Source: Phycisphaeraceae bacterium (GTDB lineage: Bacteria > Planctomycetota > Phycisphaerae > Phycisphaerales > Zrk34). From it: a stretch of 14,215 nt of DNA. The notes below the pieces were generated by a model, which saw nothing but the letters and a program-made list of their open reading frames with translations, was not told the DNA's origin and did not search any database. Shown in pieces: positions 14,215-14,215 of the stretch. The stretch lies in contig JANQJT010000074.1 in assembly GCA_028281485.1 (NCBI GenBank), forward strand, positions 1 through 14,215, in the 5' to 3' direction. The translations under genes were made by a program, and so were the position numbers. Within the stretch, counting starts at the first letter, position 1. Every line of letters starts with the position of its first letter.

Positions 14215-14215
14215 G

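Overview
The window looks like ordinary chromosomal core DNA from a GC-rich, Gram-negative (diderm) bacterium. My best guess is a planctomycete of the Phycisphaerae type. This is inferred from the flavour of the proteins: a LolC/LolD pair behind lysS, a phosphofructokinase with mixed Gly/Lys motifs, lineage-type small proteins, and an atpC away from other atp genes. No marker gene settles it. I see no insertion sequence, phage gene, CRISPR array, tRNA or rRNA.

Left part (1-2300): the N-terminal part of a secreted prolyl oligopeptidase runs off the left edge. It is followed on the same (minus) strand by a metallo-beta-lactamase-fold protein with an eroded metal site, and by coaD (coenzyme A synthesis). 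The 385-base gap between coaD and the divergent mutL is the most interesting spot. It holds a strong intrinsic terminator on the plus strand, directly preceded by a multi-helix RNA fold, with no protein gene to explain either. I read it as an unannotated small RNA or a riboswitch-like leader. Both coaD and mutL appear to have -10 boxes six bases before their ATG, which implies leaderless mRNAs.

Middle (2298-8611): mutL (mismatch repair, endonuclease type) runs tail-to-tail, two bases apart, into a translationally coupled pair of TPR proteins of unknown role. Next come pfkA (glycolysis) and a small cysteine-motif protein, both on the minus strand.

Right part (8612-14215): lysS, a LolC/E-type permease and lolD form a tight plus-strand operon (gaps of 3 and -8 bases). 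atpC (ATP synthase epsilon) follows with its own promoter, whose -35 box overlaps the lolD stop. Converging on it are a small single-span membrane protein, psd (phosphatidylserine decarboxylase, membrane phospholipid synthesis) and the C-terminal tail of another membrane protein. By eye the plus strand is G-rich at wobble positions whichever strand is coding, so it is probably the leading strand.

Starts were chosen from Shine-Dalgarno spacing, promoter geometry and family start points, and several differ from the longest possible reading frame.
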